From contig NZ_FYAU01000016.1 of assembly GCF_900185725.1 (NCBI RefSeq), positions 186,001 to 250,000 on the forward strand: 64,000 nucleotides of DNA, read 5' to 3'. Positions 56,806 to 64,000 of this stretch are shown here, one piece after another (position 1 is the stretch's first letter; each line of letters starts with the position of its first letter). Source of the stretch: Stappia sp. TSB10P1A. Lineage in GTDB: Bacteria > Pseudomonadota > Alphaproteobacteria > Rhizobiales > Stappiaceae. Made by a program: the position numbers and the translations under genes. The notes under the pieces are model-generated. The model was not told where the DNA came from. It made no database searches and was given only the letters and a program-made list of their open reading frames with translations.

Positions 56806-58040
56806 GACGCCCCCCGAATGATCTCGACCGGATTGAGCTTGGCCGCGCGCCGGGCCGGCAGGTAGCCGGCAATGCCGGCGGCGAGCAAGGCGAAACCGCT
56901 GGCGATCAGGTAGTGGAGCGGGCTGTAGGTCAGCGGTAGCGAGGTCATCTCCACATTGGTTCGCACCTCGAAGGTGACCGAATCGAGCCCCACCGTGATC
57001 AGGTAGCCGAGGATCGAGCCGAGCACCGCGCCGACGGCGCCGATCACCAGCCCCTCGACCAGGAAGATGCGGCGGATGTCGCCCTGGCCGAAGCCGAGCG
57101 ACTTGAGGATGGCGATGTCGCGGGCCTTCTCGTGGACGATGGTCGAGACGATGGTGAAGATGCCGAAGCCGGCAACCAGCAGGATCGCCCCGACCACGGT
57201 GTACATGATGACATTGCGCACCACCAGCACCTCCATCAGAGCCTCATTCGCCTCCTGCCAGGAGGTGGCGCGATAGCCGGTCATGCGCTCGATCCGCGCG
57301 GCGACAGAGCGCGCCGCGTTGATGTCGTCCAGCTTCACCGCGATCCGGTTGACCACGTCTGGGCGGGCGAAGAGCACCTGCGCCGTCTTCAGCATCGCAT
57401 AGGCGGTGGCATCGTCCGCCTGGGTGACGCCGGTGTGGTAGATGCCGACGATCTTCAGCCGCCGCACCGCACCGGACGAGGTGGACGCCGCTATCGTATC
57501 GCCGAGACGGGCGCCCAGCTTCTCGGCAACGCCGCTGCCGACCACGATACCGTTGAGATTGGCGGCGAGTTCGATGAAGGAGCCGGCGCGCATGTCGCCG
57601 CCGATCGTCGAGACCTTGAGATAGCTCGCCGGATCAACTCCCGTCAGCGACACCGCGACGTCCCGTCCGCCATAGCGCAGCACCGCCTGGCCGGCCAGGG
57701 TCATGGTCATGCGGCCGGGCAGCCAGCTCTCCAGCATCGCCCGCAGCCTTGTCGGATTGCGCAGGCCGCGGGTGTCATCGTCGGGCCGCGCGCCGATCAC
57801 ATTGACCGCGCCATAGAAGCTGGCGGCGGGCGGCGGCGCCGGATCGCGGGTCTCGTCGCTCACCTCCACATGCGGCATCGCGTCGACCAGCATCGCGATG
57901 AAATCCTCCTGCGATCCCTGCATCAGGGCCGCCATGGCGATGGAGAAGCCGACACCGAGCATCACGCCGAGCACGGAAACGACGCTCTGGCGCAGGCGCC
58001 CGCGCACATGGGTCATCGCGATGGAGAGGATCAACGGCAC
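56802..58040 (-). CDS. ABC transporter permease (FtsX/MacB family)
   Basis: A 412-residue permease with one N-terminal helix, a periplasmic domain (about 50-275) and three C-terminal helices containing VHEKARDIAILKSLGFGQGDI and GYLPARRAAKLNPVEIIRG, as in FtsX-domain exporters. The start is GTG at 58040 with ggagggg before it, 4 bp after the adaptor stop. These permeases do mechanotransmission rather than conventional transport. Confidence 0.94.
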   Translation of the reverse strand: MPLILSIAMTHVRGRLRQSVVSVLGVMLGVGFSIAMAALMQGSQEDFIAMLVDAMPHVEVSDETRDPAPPPAASFYGAVNVIGARPDDDTRGLRNPTRLRAMLESWLPGRMTMTLAGQAVLRYGGRDVAVSLTGVDPASYLKVSTIGGDMRAGSFIELAANLNGIVVGSGVAEKLGARLGDTIAASTSSGAVRRLKIVGIYHTGVTQADDATAYAMLKTAQVLFARPDVVNRIAVKLDDINAARSVAARIERMTGYRATSWQEANEALMEVLVVRNVIMYTVVGAILLVAGFGIFTIVSTIVHEKARDIAILKSLGFGQGDIRRIFLVEGLVIGAVGAVLGSILGYLITVGLDSVTFEVRTNVEMTSLPLTYSPLHYLIASGFALLAAGIAGYLPARRAAKLNPVEIIRGAS

Positions 58041-58044
58041 CGGC

Positions 58045-59058
58045 CTACCCCTCCGATGCGGCCGCAACCGCCGCCATGCCGGGTGCCAACCCTTCCGCCC
58101 AGGGCGAGACGACGCGGGCATCCGCCTCCAGCCCGTCCAGCACCTCCACCTGCTCGATGCCACGGATGCCGACCGAGACCCGCCGCTCGGCAAGGCGTCC
58201 GTCGCCGCCCAGCACCAGCACCCGATCGCCGTCCAGCGCGGCAAGCGGGATCAGCATGGCCTTCTCCACCTCGCGGACGACGATGTTGACGTCGCTGGTC
58301 ATGCCGATCATCAGCGGCGTCTCCTGCGGGAAGGCGAGATAGACCCGATAGGTCTTGAGAACCGGGTCGCCCTTGGGGGTGATCCGGTCGACCCTGGCCT
58401 CGAAGCTGCTGCCGGGAAAGGCGTCGGCGCGCACCACCGCCTTCTGGCCGGCCCGGACCAGGGGAATGTCCTCCTCGTTGACATCGGCGATGATCTGCAG
58501 CGGCCGCTCCTGGCCCACCCAGAACAGCACCGCGCCGGGTTCGGCCACCTCGCCGACCTCCCCGTCGCGCCGCAGGACCTTGCCATCCATCGGCGCGCGC
58601 AATTCGTAGTCGCCGAGCCGTGCCGCCTGCGCCGCGACCAGCGCCACGTTGCGCGAATGGTCGTGCTCGGCCCGCTCGAAGGCCTGCTGCGACGCCACCC
58701 GCCGCTCCAGCAGGCCGGCGGCCCGCTCCAGTTCCTGTTCCGACAGCCGGGCGCGCGCCTCCAGTTCGGCGAGGGTGGCGCGCGCGGCGGTGGAGTCCAG
58801 GCGGCCGAGCACCTGCCCCCCTTCAACGCTCTCGCCCTCGCAACTGCACAACTCGACGATGCGCTCGCGCAGCACGCTGGTCACCTTGGCCCAGCGCACC
58901 GGCTCAACCACGCCCGTCGCATAGACCACGTCGGCGGCCCGCCCCATCTGGGGGACGGCCACGGTAACCGGCACCGGCCGGTCGAGCCACCAGCGAACGG
59001 CGGCAAAGGCGGCGGCGGCCGCTGCCAGGATCACGAGCAGGGTCAGGATACGTCTCAT
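58045..59058 (-). CDS. Periplasmic adaptor (HlyD/MacA-like)
   Basis: A 337-residue membrane-fusion protein with an N-terminal anchor helix (TLLVILAAAAAAFAAVRW), a lipoyl half-motif, a coiled-coil hairpin (about 95-150) and a barrel domain. A Cys-Ser-Cys triplet in IVELCSCEGESVEGG is unusual here. First gene of the operon with the permease and ATPase. No outer-membrane channel gene is present. Confidence 0.92.
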   Translation of the reverse strand: MRRILTLLVILAAAAAAFAAVRWWLDRPVPVTVAVPQMGRAADVVYATGVVEPVRWAKVTSVLRERIVELCSCEGESVEGGQVLGRLDSTAARATLAELEARARLSEQELERAAGLLERRVASQQAFERAEHDHSRNVALVAAQAARLGDYELRAPMDGKVLRRDGEVGEVAEPGAVLFWVGQERPLQIIADVNEEDIPLVRAGQKAVVRADAFPGSSFEARVDRITPKGDPVLKTYRVYLAFPQETPLMIGMTSDVNIVVREVEKAMLIPLAALDGDRVLVLGGDGRLAERRVSVGIRGIEQVEVLDGLEADARVVSPWAEGLAPGMAAVAAASEG

Positions 59059-59255
59059 TCGGGCGTCCCTTTGGGCGTGTAGCGGACGGAGTGTCGCCAC
59101 CGCATCGCACTGCAACCTAGCATTCGCGAAGAGCCCCACCTATCCGCAGAAATTCGTGGACCAGCAAAGCCCGCGGCGGCCCGCCGGCTGTGGATTGCGG
59201 GCCGTGATCGCAGCGACCTGTTTCACGAAACCCGAACAGAAACATTTTGTTTACC

Positions 59256-60824
59256 ATGTCGGCTCAGAATCCATCTGCAAATCAAATCGATGCCGCGTGT
59301 TCGGCGGAAGCAAAAGGGGGTCGCCACAGCATGGAATCCATGCATGGCGCTGCGGGTAAAATCCGATTGGCCGTTCTCGATGGCGGCGGTACGACCCGCG
59401 AGTTGGCGGGTTCGATCGCGCAAGCGATGGATCATCCCTGCGGGACGCCCGTCGCCTATCACAGTTTCGAGCCGTTCTACGCCGCCAGCACCCAGGTGCG
59501 CCCCGACGTGATGATCGTCGATCTCGAAACGCTCGGCCAGGACGGACACCTGTCCCGTCTTGCCGCCGCGCAGCCGCAGGCGATGTTGATGGCGGTCAGC
59601 CCCCGGGAATCCCTCAGCCGCAGCCTTGCGGCGATGGAGGCCGGCGCGCACGATGTCATCACCCTGCCGATCGATCCGGTCGCGGTGGCCGAGCGCATCG
59701 ACCGCTTCCTGATCCAGAACACCCGCCCGCCGCGCGGCGAGGGCCAGCGCCGCCAGGCCGCGCAAGCGGCGAGCGAGGCGCGCGACCTCACCGCCGGACG
59801 CGAGCCGTTCCGGTTCGAGAGCTTCGTCGGCGGTTCGGCGCGCATGCGCGAGGTCTACGACCAGATCCGCCGCATTGCCCCTTCCTCCGCCCCGGTCTTC
59901 ATCACCGGCGAATCCGGCAGCGGCAAGGAACTGGCGGCCGCCGCGATCCATGCCCGCTCGCCGCGCGGTCCGGCCCCGCTCATCGCCATCAACTGCGCCG
60001 CGATCCCCGGCGAGCTGATGGAGAGCGAGATCTTCGGCCATGTGCGCGGCGCCTTTACCGGCGCCTCGGAGAGCCGTCCCGGCGCGGCGGAGGCCGCCGA
60101 CGGAGGAACGCTGTTCCTCGACGAGATCGGCGAGATGGATCTTGCCCTGCAGTCCAAGCTGCTGCGTTTCGTGCAGACCGGCACGGTGCAGCGCATCGGC
60201 GATGCCCGGCCGAGGCCCGTCGACGTGCGCATCCTGTGCGCCACCAATCGCGACCCGCATGTGGAGATCGCCGCCGGACGGTTCCGCGAGGATCTGTTCT
60301 ATCGGCTGCATGTCCTGCCGATCCGCCTGCCGGCGCTGCGCGACCGGCGCGAGGACATCCTGCCGCTCGCACACGCCTTCCTTGCCCGCTACGCCCAGGA
60401 AGAGAGCCGCGCCTTCTCCGGCATCGCCCCTTGCGCCGGCGAGAAGCTGCTCACCTATGACTGGCCGGGCAATGTCCGCCAGTTGGAAAACGCCATCCGC
60501 CAGGCCGTGGTGCTGCACGAGGGCGAAGCGCTGACCGCGCAGATGCTGCCGGCCTTCCTGCTCGGCGACGGCGGCCTGTCGCCCCGTCACGATCCGGCCC
60601 GCGCGCCGGCCTTCGGCGCCCGGCGCCGGGGCGGCGAGATCGAACCGCTCTGGGCGCAGGAAAAGCGGATCATCGAGGACGCCCTCGACGCCTTCGACGG
60701 CAACATCGCCAAGGCGGCGGCGGCGCTGGAGATCAGCCCCTCGACCATCTATCGCAAGCGCCAGTCCTGGACCGACCGCATCGACGGCGGCGATGGCGCC
60801 CTGTTCACCGGTTTTGCCGGATAA
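59256..60824 (+). CDS. Sigma-54-dependent activator with atypical receiver domain
   Basis: A 522-residue bacterial enhancer-binding protein. Residues about 38-155 form a receiver-like domain (DVMIVDLETLGQDG could supply a phosphoacceptor Asp, but the acidic pair is reduced and the Lys before Pro is replaced by Leu). The AAA+ domain (about 195-430) has GESGSGKE, GAFTGA and LFLDEIGEMD, and the C-terminus a FIS-type helix-turn-helix (AKAAAALEISPSTIYRKRQ). The GAFTGA loop shows it contacts sigma-54. Start is uncertain: no clear ribosome site at 59256; ATG at 59331 is possible. Confidence 0.9.
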   Translation: MSAQNPSANQIDAACSAEAKGGRHSMESMHGAAGKIRLAVLDGGGTTRELAGSIAQAMDHPCGTPVAYHSFEPFYAASTQVRPDVMIVDLETLGQDGHLSRLAAAQPQAMLMAVSPRESLSRSLAAMEAGAHDVITLPIDPVAVAERIDRFLIQNTRPPRGEGQRRQAAQAASEARDLTAGREPFRFESFVGGSARMREVYDQIRRIAPSSAPVFITGESGSGKELAAAAIHARSPRGPAPLIAINCAAIPGELMESEIFGHVRGAFTGASESRPGAAEAADGGTLFLDEIGEMDLALQSKLLRFVQTGTVQRIGDARPRPVDVRILCATNRDPHVEIAAGRFREDLFYRLHVLPIRLPALRDRREDILPLAHAFLARYAQEESRAFSGIAPCAGEKLLTYDWPGNVRQLENAIRQAVVLHEGEALTAQMLPAFLLGDGGLSPRHDPARAPAFGARRRGGEIEPLWAQEKRIIEDALDAFDGNIAKAAAALEISPSTIYRKRQSWTDRIDGGDGALFTGFAG

Positions 60825-60903
60825 TCTTGTTGTTTTCCGCGCGCCATTCTATACGTTGCGCCGCAAAATACGCCTTGCGGGGCTTCAACAGGGTGGGGCT
60901 TGG

Positions 60904-61530
60904 ATGATCAGGGGCAAGTCGGTTCGTTTCGGCACTTCGGTCGGGGATGCGGTGGCTGTCGGCGGTGGGCCGCGCAAGGCGGGCTCTGCGTCCGTTGCCA
61001 GGGCTTTGGTGCTTGCCACCAGCCTCGTCCTGCTTCCTGCCACGGCGACTGCGCAGCAGACCATGCTTCCCCAGGATCTCGCCAGCGCCTATCAGGTGCT
61101 CGACGCGGCCTGGGACGAGGCGCCGCTCTCCTTCGCCGCCCTCGCCTTCGCGGAAGCTCCCGCCACCGGCTACGGGCAGTACACGCCCCGCGGCGACGCG
61201 GTCTTTGGTGCGGGCGACACGCTCACCGTCTATGCCGAGCCGGTCGGCTTCGGCCACGAAAAGACCGAGACGGGCTACGGCGTGCGGCTCAGCGCCGGCT
61301 TTGAACTGCTCAACATGTCGGGGCAGGTGCTGGCCGAACAGACCGGCTTTGCCGACCTGCGGGCCGACAGCCGCAACCGGCTGCGCGAGTTCCATGCGAC
61401 GCTCAGCTTCGCTTTTGAAGGTCTGCGGCCGGGCGACTACCGACTGGTGACGAAACTCACCGACACGGTGAGCGGCAAGACCGCCTCGGCCGAGATGCCT
61501 TTCACCGTTACCGCGCCTGCGGCGCAGTAA
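60904..61530 (+). CDS. Secreted protein of unknown function
   Basis: A 208-residue protein I do not recognise. A long N-terminal region ends in a hydrophobic signal (ARALVLATSLVLLPATATAQ), and the mature part is about 155 residues, probably all-beta, with DTLTVYAEPVGFG, GYGVRLSAGFELLN and LRPGDYRLVTKLTDTVSGKTASA, the last resembling an Ig-like beta-sandwich edge. No cysteines or metal motif. Same strand as the sigma-54 activator, 79 bp downstream of it. ATG at 60904 follows ggtggggcttgg. Confidence 0.7.
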   Translation: MIRGKSVRFGTSVGDAVAVGGGPRKAGSASVARALVLATSLVLLPATATAQQTMLPQDLASAYQVLDAAWDEAPLSFAALAFAEAPATGYGQYTPRGDAVFGAGDTLTVYAEPVGFGHEKTETGYGVRLSAGFELLNMSGQVLAEQTGFADLRADSRNRLREFHATLSFAFEGLRPGDYRLVTKLTDTVSGKTASAEMPFTVTAPAAQ

Positions 61531-61536
61531 GACTGC

Positions 61537-63165
61537 TCATTTCTGCAGCCGGAGTTTGGTGATCTCCTCGGCAATGCGCTCAAACGCTTCGACCAAGGCG
61601 CTGTTCGACTTCGCGTCGAAGGCCATGGAGGGGGTCGTGGCGCACTCGTTCATCATCTTGATGGTGGTCGCATCGGTGATCTGGAAGGCCACCGTGTAGA
61701 TCTGCACACCGGCCTTCTTGGCGTTGGAGCAGGTCAGCTTCAGCCGCTCATCCATCCGCTGGGCAATGGTCGAGGAATTGTCCGCCCCGTTGCCCAGCCG
61801 CTCTTCCGTGCCGTAGCCATAGGCTGCGTAGTCGGTCCGGTTGAACGAGTTCTGCCCGAAATAGGTATGCTCGCCATCGGTCATGACGATGAGCACGCGG
61901 ACATGCTCCTCCTCCGAATCCTTCTTCACCTCCCGTCCCTCGGTGAAGGGCTCCGAGGGGGAAAGCACCCGCCAACCCCAGATCGCACCCTGATGGATGT
62001 TGGTGCCACCCGTCGCTTCCATCGACTGAATGTCGCGGAGCACCTTCGCCTTGTCGCTGGTCAAGTCGGTGATCGGCTGGGTCTTGCACCAGTAGTTGGG
62101 GCCGGAATTCGTATTCGTCCCAAGAGACAATGTCTGGTTTCGGTACTTGCACAAGCGCTTCTGGGCATATTCCCACTGAGTCATACCGGATGAACGATAG
62201 GCCTGACTCGCCGCTTGCTGGCACGCTCCCCGGTCATCATCGAGATAGTTGTTGTAGTAGCTGTCGCCCCGGCGCCTGTTGGCAGTGGAGGGTTCATCGG
62301 GGGCGAATTGCGGGACGATCAGCGTCGCCGGGTTGGATTTGGACGGTGGCGTGTCGTCGACGTCATACGGCATCGGCCGCGCCTCGACACAGCCCAACCA
62401 GTCGGTTCTGCCAAATTGTTTGAACAACGTGAACCGGCTCGGCTTGCCGTTGACGAAATACCTGCTGTCGAACAGGGCCGGATCCGGTGTGCCATCAGCA
62501 CGGGTTTCGAAATTCTTCCAGTGGACCGGCGACAGTCCCTCCCGGTCCATCCAGGACTCGGTGGCCTTGTCGGCGCCAATATTGACGTACTCGGAAAACG
62601 GCACGAGGCCGATCTTCACCCGGTCCTTCTTGTCACCGTCCTCGTTGATCTTGAACAGCGTCTCGGCGAGATCCTTGGCGGCCTTCTTCAGCGTCGTCAT
62701 GCGGCTTCCGGCCATGGATCCGGAGTTGTCCAGCACCATCACCACATCGAAGGTCGCCTTGCCGACAACCGCCTCGGAGACCACCCGCACATCGATGTGA
62801 CTCTTGCTCATGATGCTGCCGAGCATGGTCTGCACCGGCTTCTGCGCCCTCACCGTCACCGTGCCCTTCACCACCGACACGTCGAGCGCGACCCCGTCGG
62901 AACTCCCCTTGTAGATCGCGGCGAAATAGGCCTCGGCATTGGCCTTGACCTTCGCCTCGGACAGTCCCTGGCTGCTGTAGTTGGCAGCGAGCGCCGTCGC
63001 GTCTGCCGCCGCCTGCAGATTGACCTTCACATTGTAGGCCCGGGTGTAATCGATACCCGCGCCGATCACGAGCAGACAGACGCCGGTGCATACGGCAAGC
63101 GGCACCACGATGCTGCCGCGGCTGTCTGAGGCGAAACGTCTGGCGAGGCGCAGGAACTTCATCAT
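61537..63165 (-). CDS. TadG-like pilus-type vWA protein
   Basis: A 542-residue membrane-anchored protein. The N-terminus ([23 protein letters not shown]) is a TadE/TadG-type pseudopilin helix. A von Willebrand A domain follows with the MIDAS motif [15 protein letters not shown] and [11 protein letters not shown] long insertion of about 200 residues, rich in Tyr, Asn and Cys, splits the domain. No tad locus is nearby, so this is an orphan. M at 63165 was chosen; 63162 is equally possible. Confidence 0.88.
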   Translation of the reverse strand: MMKFLRLARRFASDSRGSIVVPLAVCTGVCLLVIGAGIDYTRAYNVKVNLQAAADATALAANYSSQGLSEAKVKANAEAYFAAIYKGSSDGVALDVSVVKGTVTVRAQKPVQTMLGSIMSKSHIDVRVVSEAVVGKATFDVVMVLDNSGSMAGSRMTTLKKAAKDLAETLFKINEDGDKKDRVKIGLVPFSEYVNIGADKATESWMDREGLSPVHWKNFETRADGTPDPALFDSRYFVNGKPSRFTLFKQFGRTDWLGCVEARPMPYDVDDTPPSKSNPATLIVPQFAPDEPSTANRRRGDSYYNNYLDDDRGACQQAASQAYRSSGMTQWEYAQKRLCKYRNQTLSLGTNTNSGPNYWCKTQPITDLTSDKAKVLRDIQSMEATGGTNIHQGAIWGWRVLSPSEPFTEGREVKKDSEEEHVRVLIVMTDGEHTYFGQNSFNRTDYAAYGYGTEERLGNGADNSSTIAQRMDERLKLTCSNAKKAGVQIYTVAFQITDATTIKMMNECATTPSMAFDAKSNSALVEAFERIAEEITKLRLQK

Positions 63166-63317
63166 GGCCCGGACCCTACACCGCCGGCCTTGCCAAAACC
63201 TTTTCAAGACCCGTCAAGGCCCCGGAAACCGCGTTTTCAGAAGGTGCGTGTCCGGGTGCCCGTCCCGGTGGATCTCCGGGTGCCTGGTGCCGCAGCAAAA
63301 AGCGGCGCGGGAGACCA

Positions 63318-63346
63318 TTGACAGGTGCGGGAGAGGCGCCTACATC
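63318..63346 (+). promoter_or_regulatory. groESL promoter
   Basis: TTGACA (63318-63323) and TACATC (63341-63346) are spaced by 17 bp, a near-consensus sigma-70 arrangement, 11 bp before the CIRCE operator. A start site near 63353 would place CIRCE just downstream of it. Confidence 0.8.
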
Positions 63347-63356
63347 AGGCGCGCTG

Positions 63357-63383
63357 TTAGCACTCTCATTCACAGAGTGCCAA
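63357..63383 (+). promoter_or_regulatory. CIRCE operator (HrcA site)
   Basis: TTAGCACTC (63357-63365), a 9-base spacer, then GAGTGCCAA (63375-63383): the CIRCE inverted repeat with one changed base (C for T) in the right arm. HrcA should repress groESL from here and release it on heat shock. Confidence 0.93.
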
Positions 63384-63466
63384 CGTGGTCGGCGATCCGG
63401 GCGACCCCGACGGAGGGGCGCTGGCGCGACAAGTACCACGCTGGCCCCAAAAGGAAAGAGCACGAC

Positions 63467-63754
63467 ATGAAGTTCCGTCCTCTGCATGATCGCGTTGTTG
63501 TGCGCCGCGTCGACTCCGAGGAGAAGACCGCCGGCGGCATCATCATTCCGGACACCGCCAAGGAGAAGCCGCAGGAAGGCGAAGTCGTCGCCGTCGGCCC
63601 GGGCGCCCGCAAGGAGAACGGCGACCTGATCGCGCTGGACGTCAAGGCCGGCGACCGCGTGCTGTTCGGCAAGTGGTCCGGCACCGAGGTCAAGATCGAC
63701 GGTCAGGACCTGCTGATCATGAAGGAAAGCGACATCATGGGCGTGGTCGGCTAA
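63467..63754 (+). CDS. groES: Co-chaperonin GroES
   Basis: The 95-residue lid of the GroEL folding chamber. [21 protein letters not shown], the mobile-loop region [18 protein letters not shown] and the C-terminal [15 protein letters not shown] are typical. ATG with aaaggaaag upstream. Transcribed with groEL, 104 bp further on, from a CIRCE-controlled promoter. Confidence 0.98.
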   Translation: MKFRPLHDRVVVRRVDSEEKTAGGIIIPDTAKEKPQEGEVVAVGPGARKENGDLIALDVKAGDRVLFGKWSGTEVKIDGQDLLIMKESDIMGVVG

Positions 63755-63834
63755 GCCGCACCGCGCTTTTTTCGTCCTTTTCGCGGTCGCTCGCCGCAAG
63801 CCTTCTTCAGGCCGCAGGCGCGACACCGCGATGA

Positions 63835-64000
<166 letters not shown>

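Overview
The window is high-GC, gene-dense chromosomal DNA from an alphaproteobacterium. Order Hyphomicrobiales is most likely, perhaps near the Stappiaceae, but that rests on gene content and order only, not on a sequence search. The supporting blocks are ctaC-ctaD-ctaB-ctaG-ctaE with DUF983 and SURF1, thrB-rnhA, thrC with an M16 peptidase, pmbA with DUF4170-DUF374-waaA-lpxK-DUF2093, mutL, a TipF-like protein and groESL. About 64 protein genes were called, two of them cut by the window edges. I saw no tRNA, rRNA, CRISPR array, prophage, transposase or plasmid function. This is housekeeping chromosome, and the less ordinary signals are regulatory sites, repeats and a few odd proteins.

Layout: 1-1391 thrB (partial) and rnhA. 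1414-2179 an SRPBCC-ArsR pair with nested operators. 2287-8683 (minus) a chain thrC, M16 peptidase, GNAT acetyltransferase and a large GGDEF/EAL membrane protein. 8964-11529 an AlgH-family gene, a 13-bp tandem array, a DsbD-N-domain protein and a peroxiredoxin. 12246-19520 (minus) the aa3-type cytochrome oxidase and assembly operon, with an embedded L,D-transpeptidase-like gene. 20198-24923 an IalB-family protein, a small twin-CX7C secreted protein, tldD, about 1.1 kb of tandem repeats and an alpha/beta hydrolase. 25108-28088 purD, ubiA and a DUF6101 protein. 28322-34081 pmbA, an IMPase-family phosphatase and the lipid A/Kdo genes. 34376-39749 patatin, MBL hydrolase, ABM protein, tadA, a pseudouridine synthase with a very long tail, and rsmD. 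39755-46759 a small membrane protein, mutL, a chemoreceptor, a HAD hydrolase and cheZ-cheY. 46999-53944 MaoC, ribF, a DMT exporter, lspA, a DUF3035-like lipoprotein and an active/inactive M16 pair. 54123-59058 a TipF-like EAL protein, a copper-chaperone-like gene behind a CueR-type promoter, and a three-gene ABC/adaptor exporter. 59256-64000 a sigma-54 activator, an unknown secreted protein, a TadG-like vWA protein, and groES-groEL behind a CIRCE operator.

How the parts work together: the minus-strand cox block encodes the oxidase subunits II, I and III with heme O synthesis (ctaB), copper delivery (ctaG) and SURF1. The lipid A block (acyltransferase, Kdo transferase, 4'-kinase) and lspA, the lipoprotein and the M16 pair serve the envelope. 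tldD and pmbA, whose products form one protease, are both present but about 5.5 kb apart. Chemotaxis/c-di-GMP functions (chemoreceptor, cheY-cheZ, TipF-like and GGDEF/EAL proteins) suggest a motile cell. Two convergent intergenic regions (11530-12245 and 22810-24011) hold members of one REP-like palindromic repeat family. In the second, repeats form a tandem array of about 305-312 bp units.
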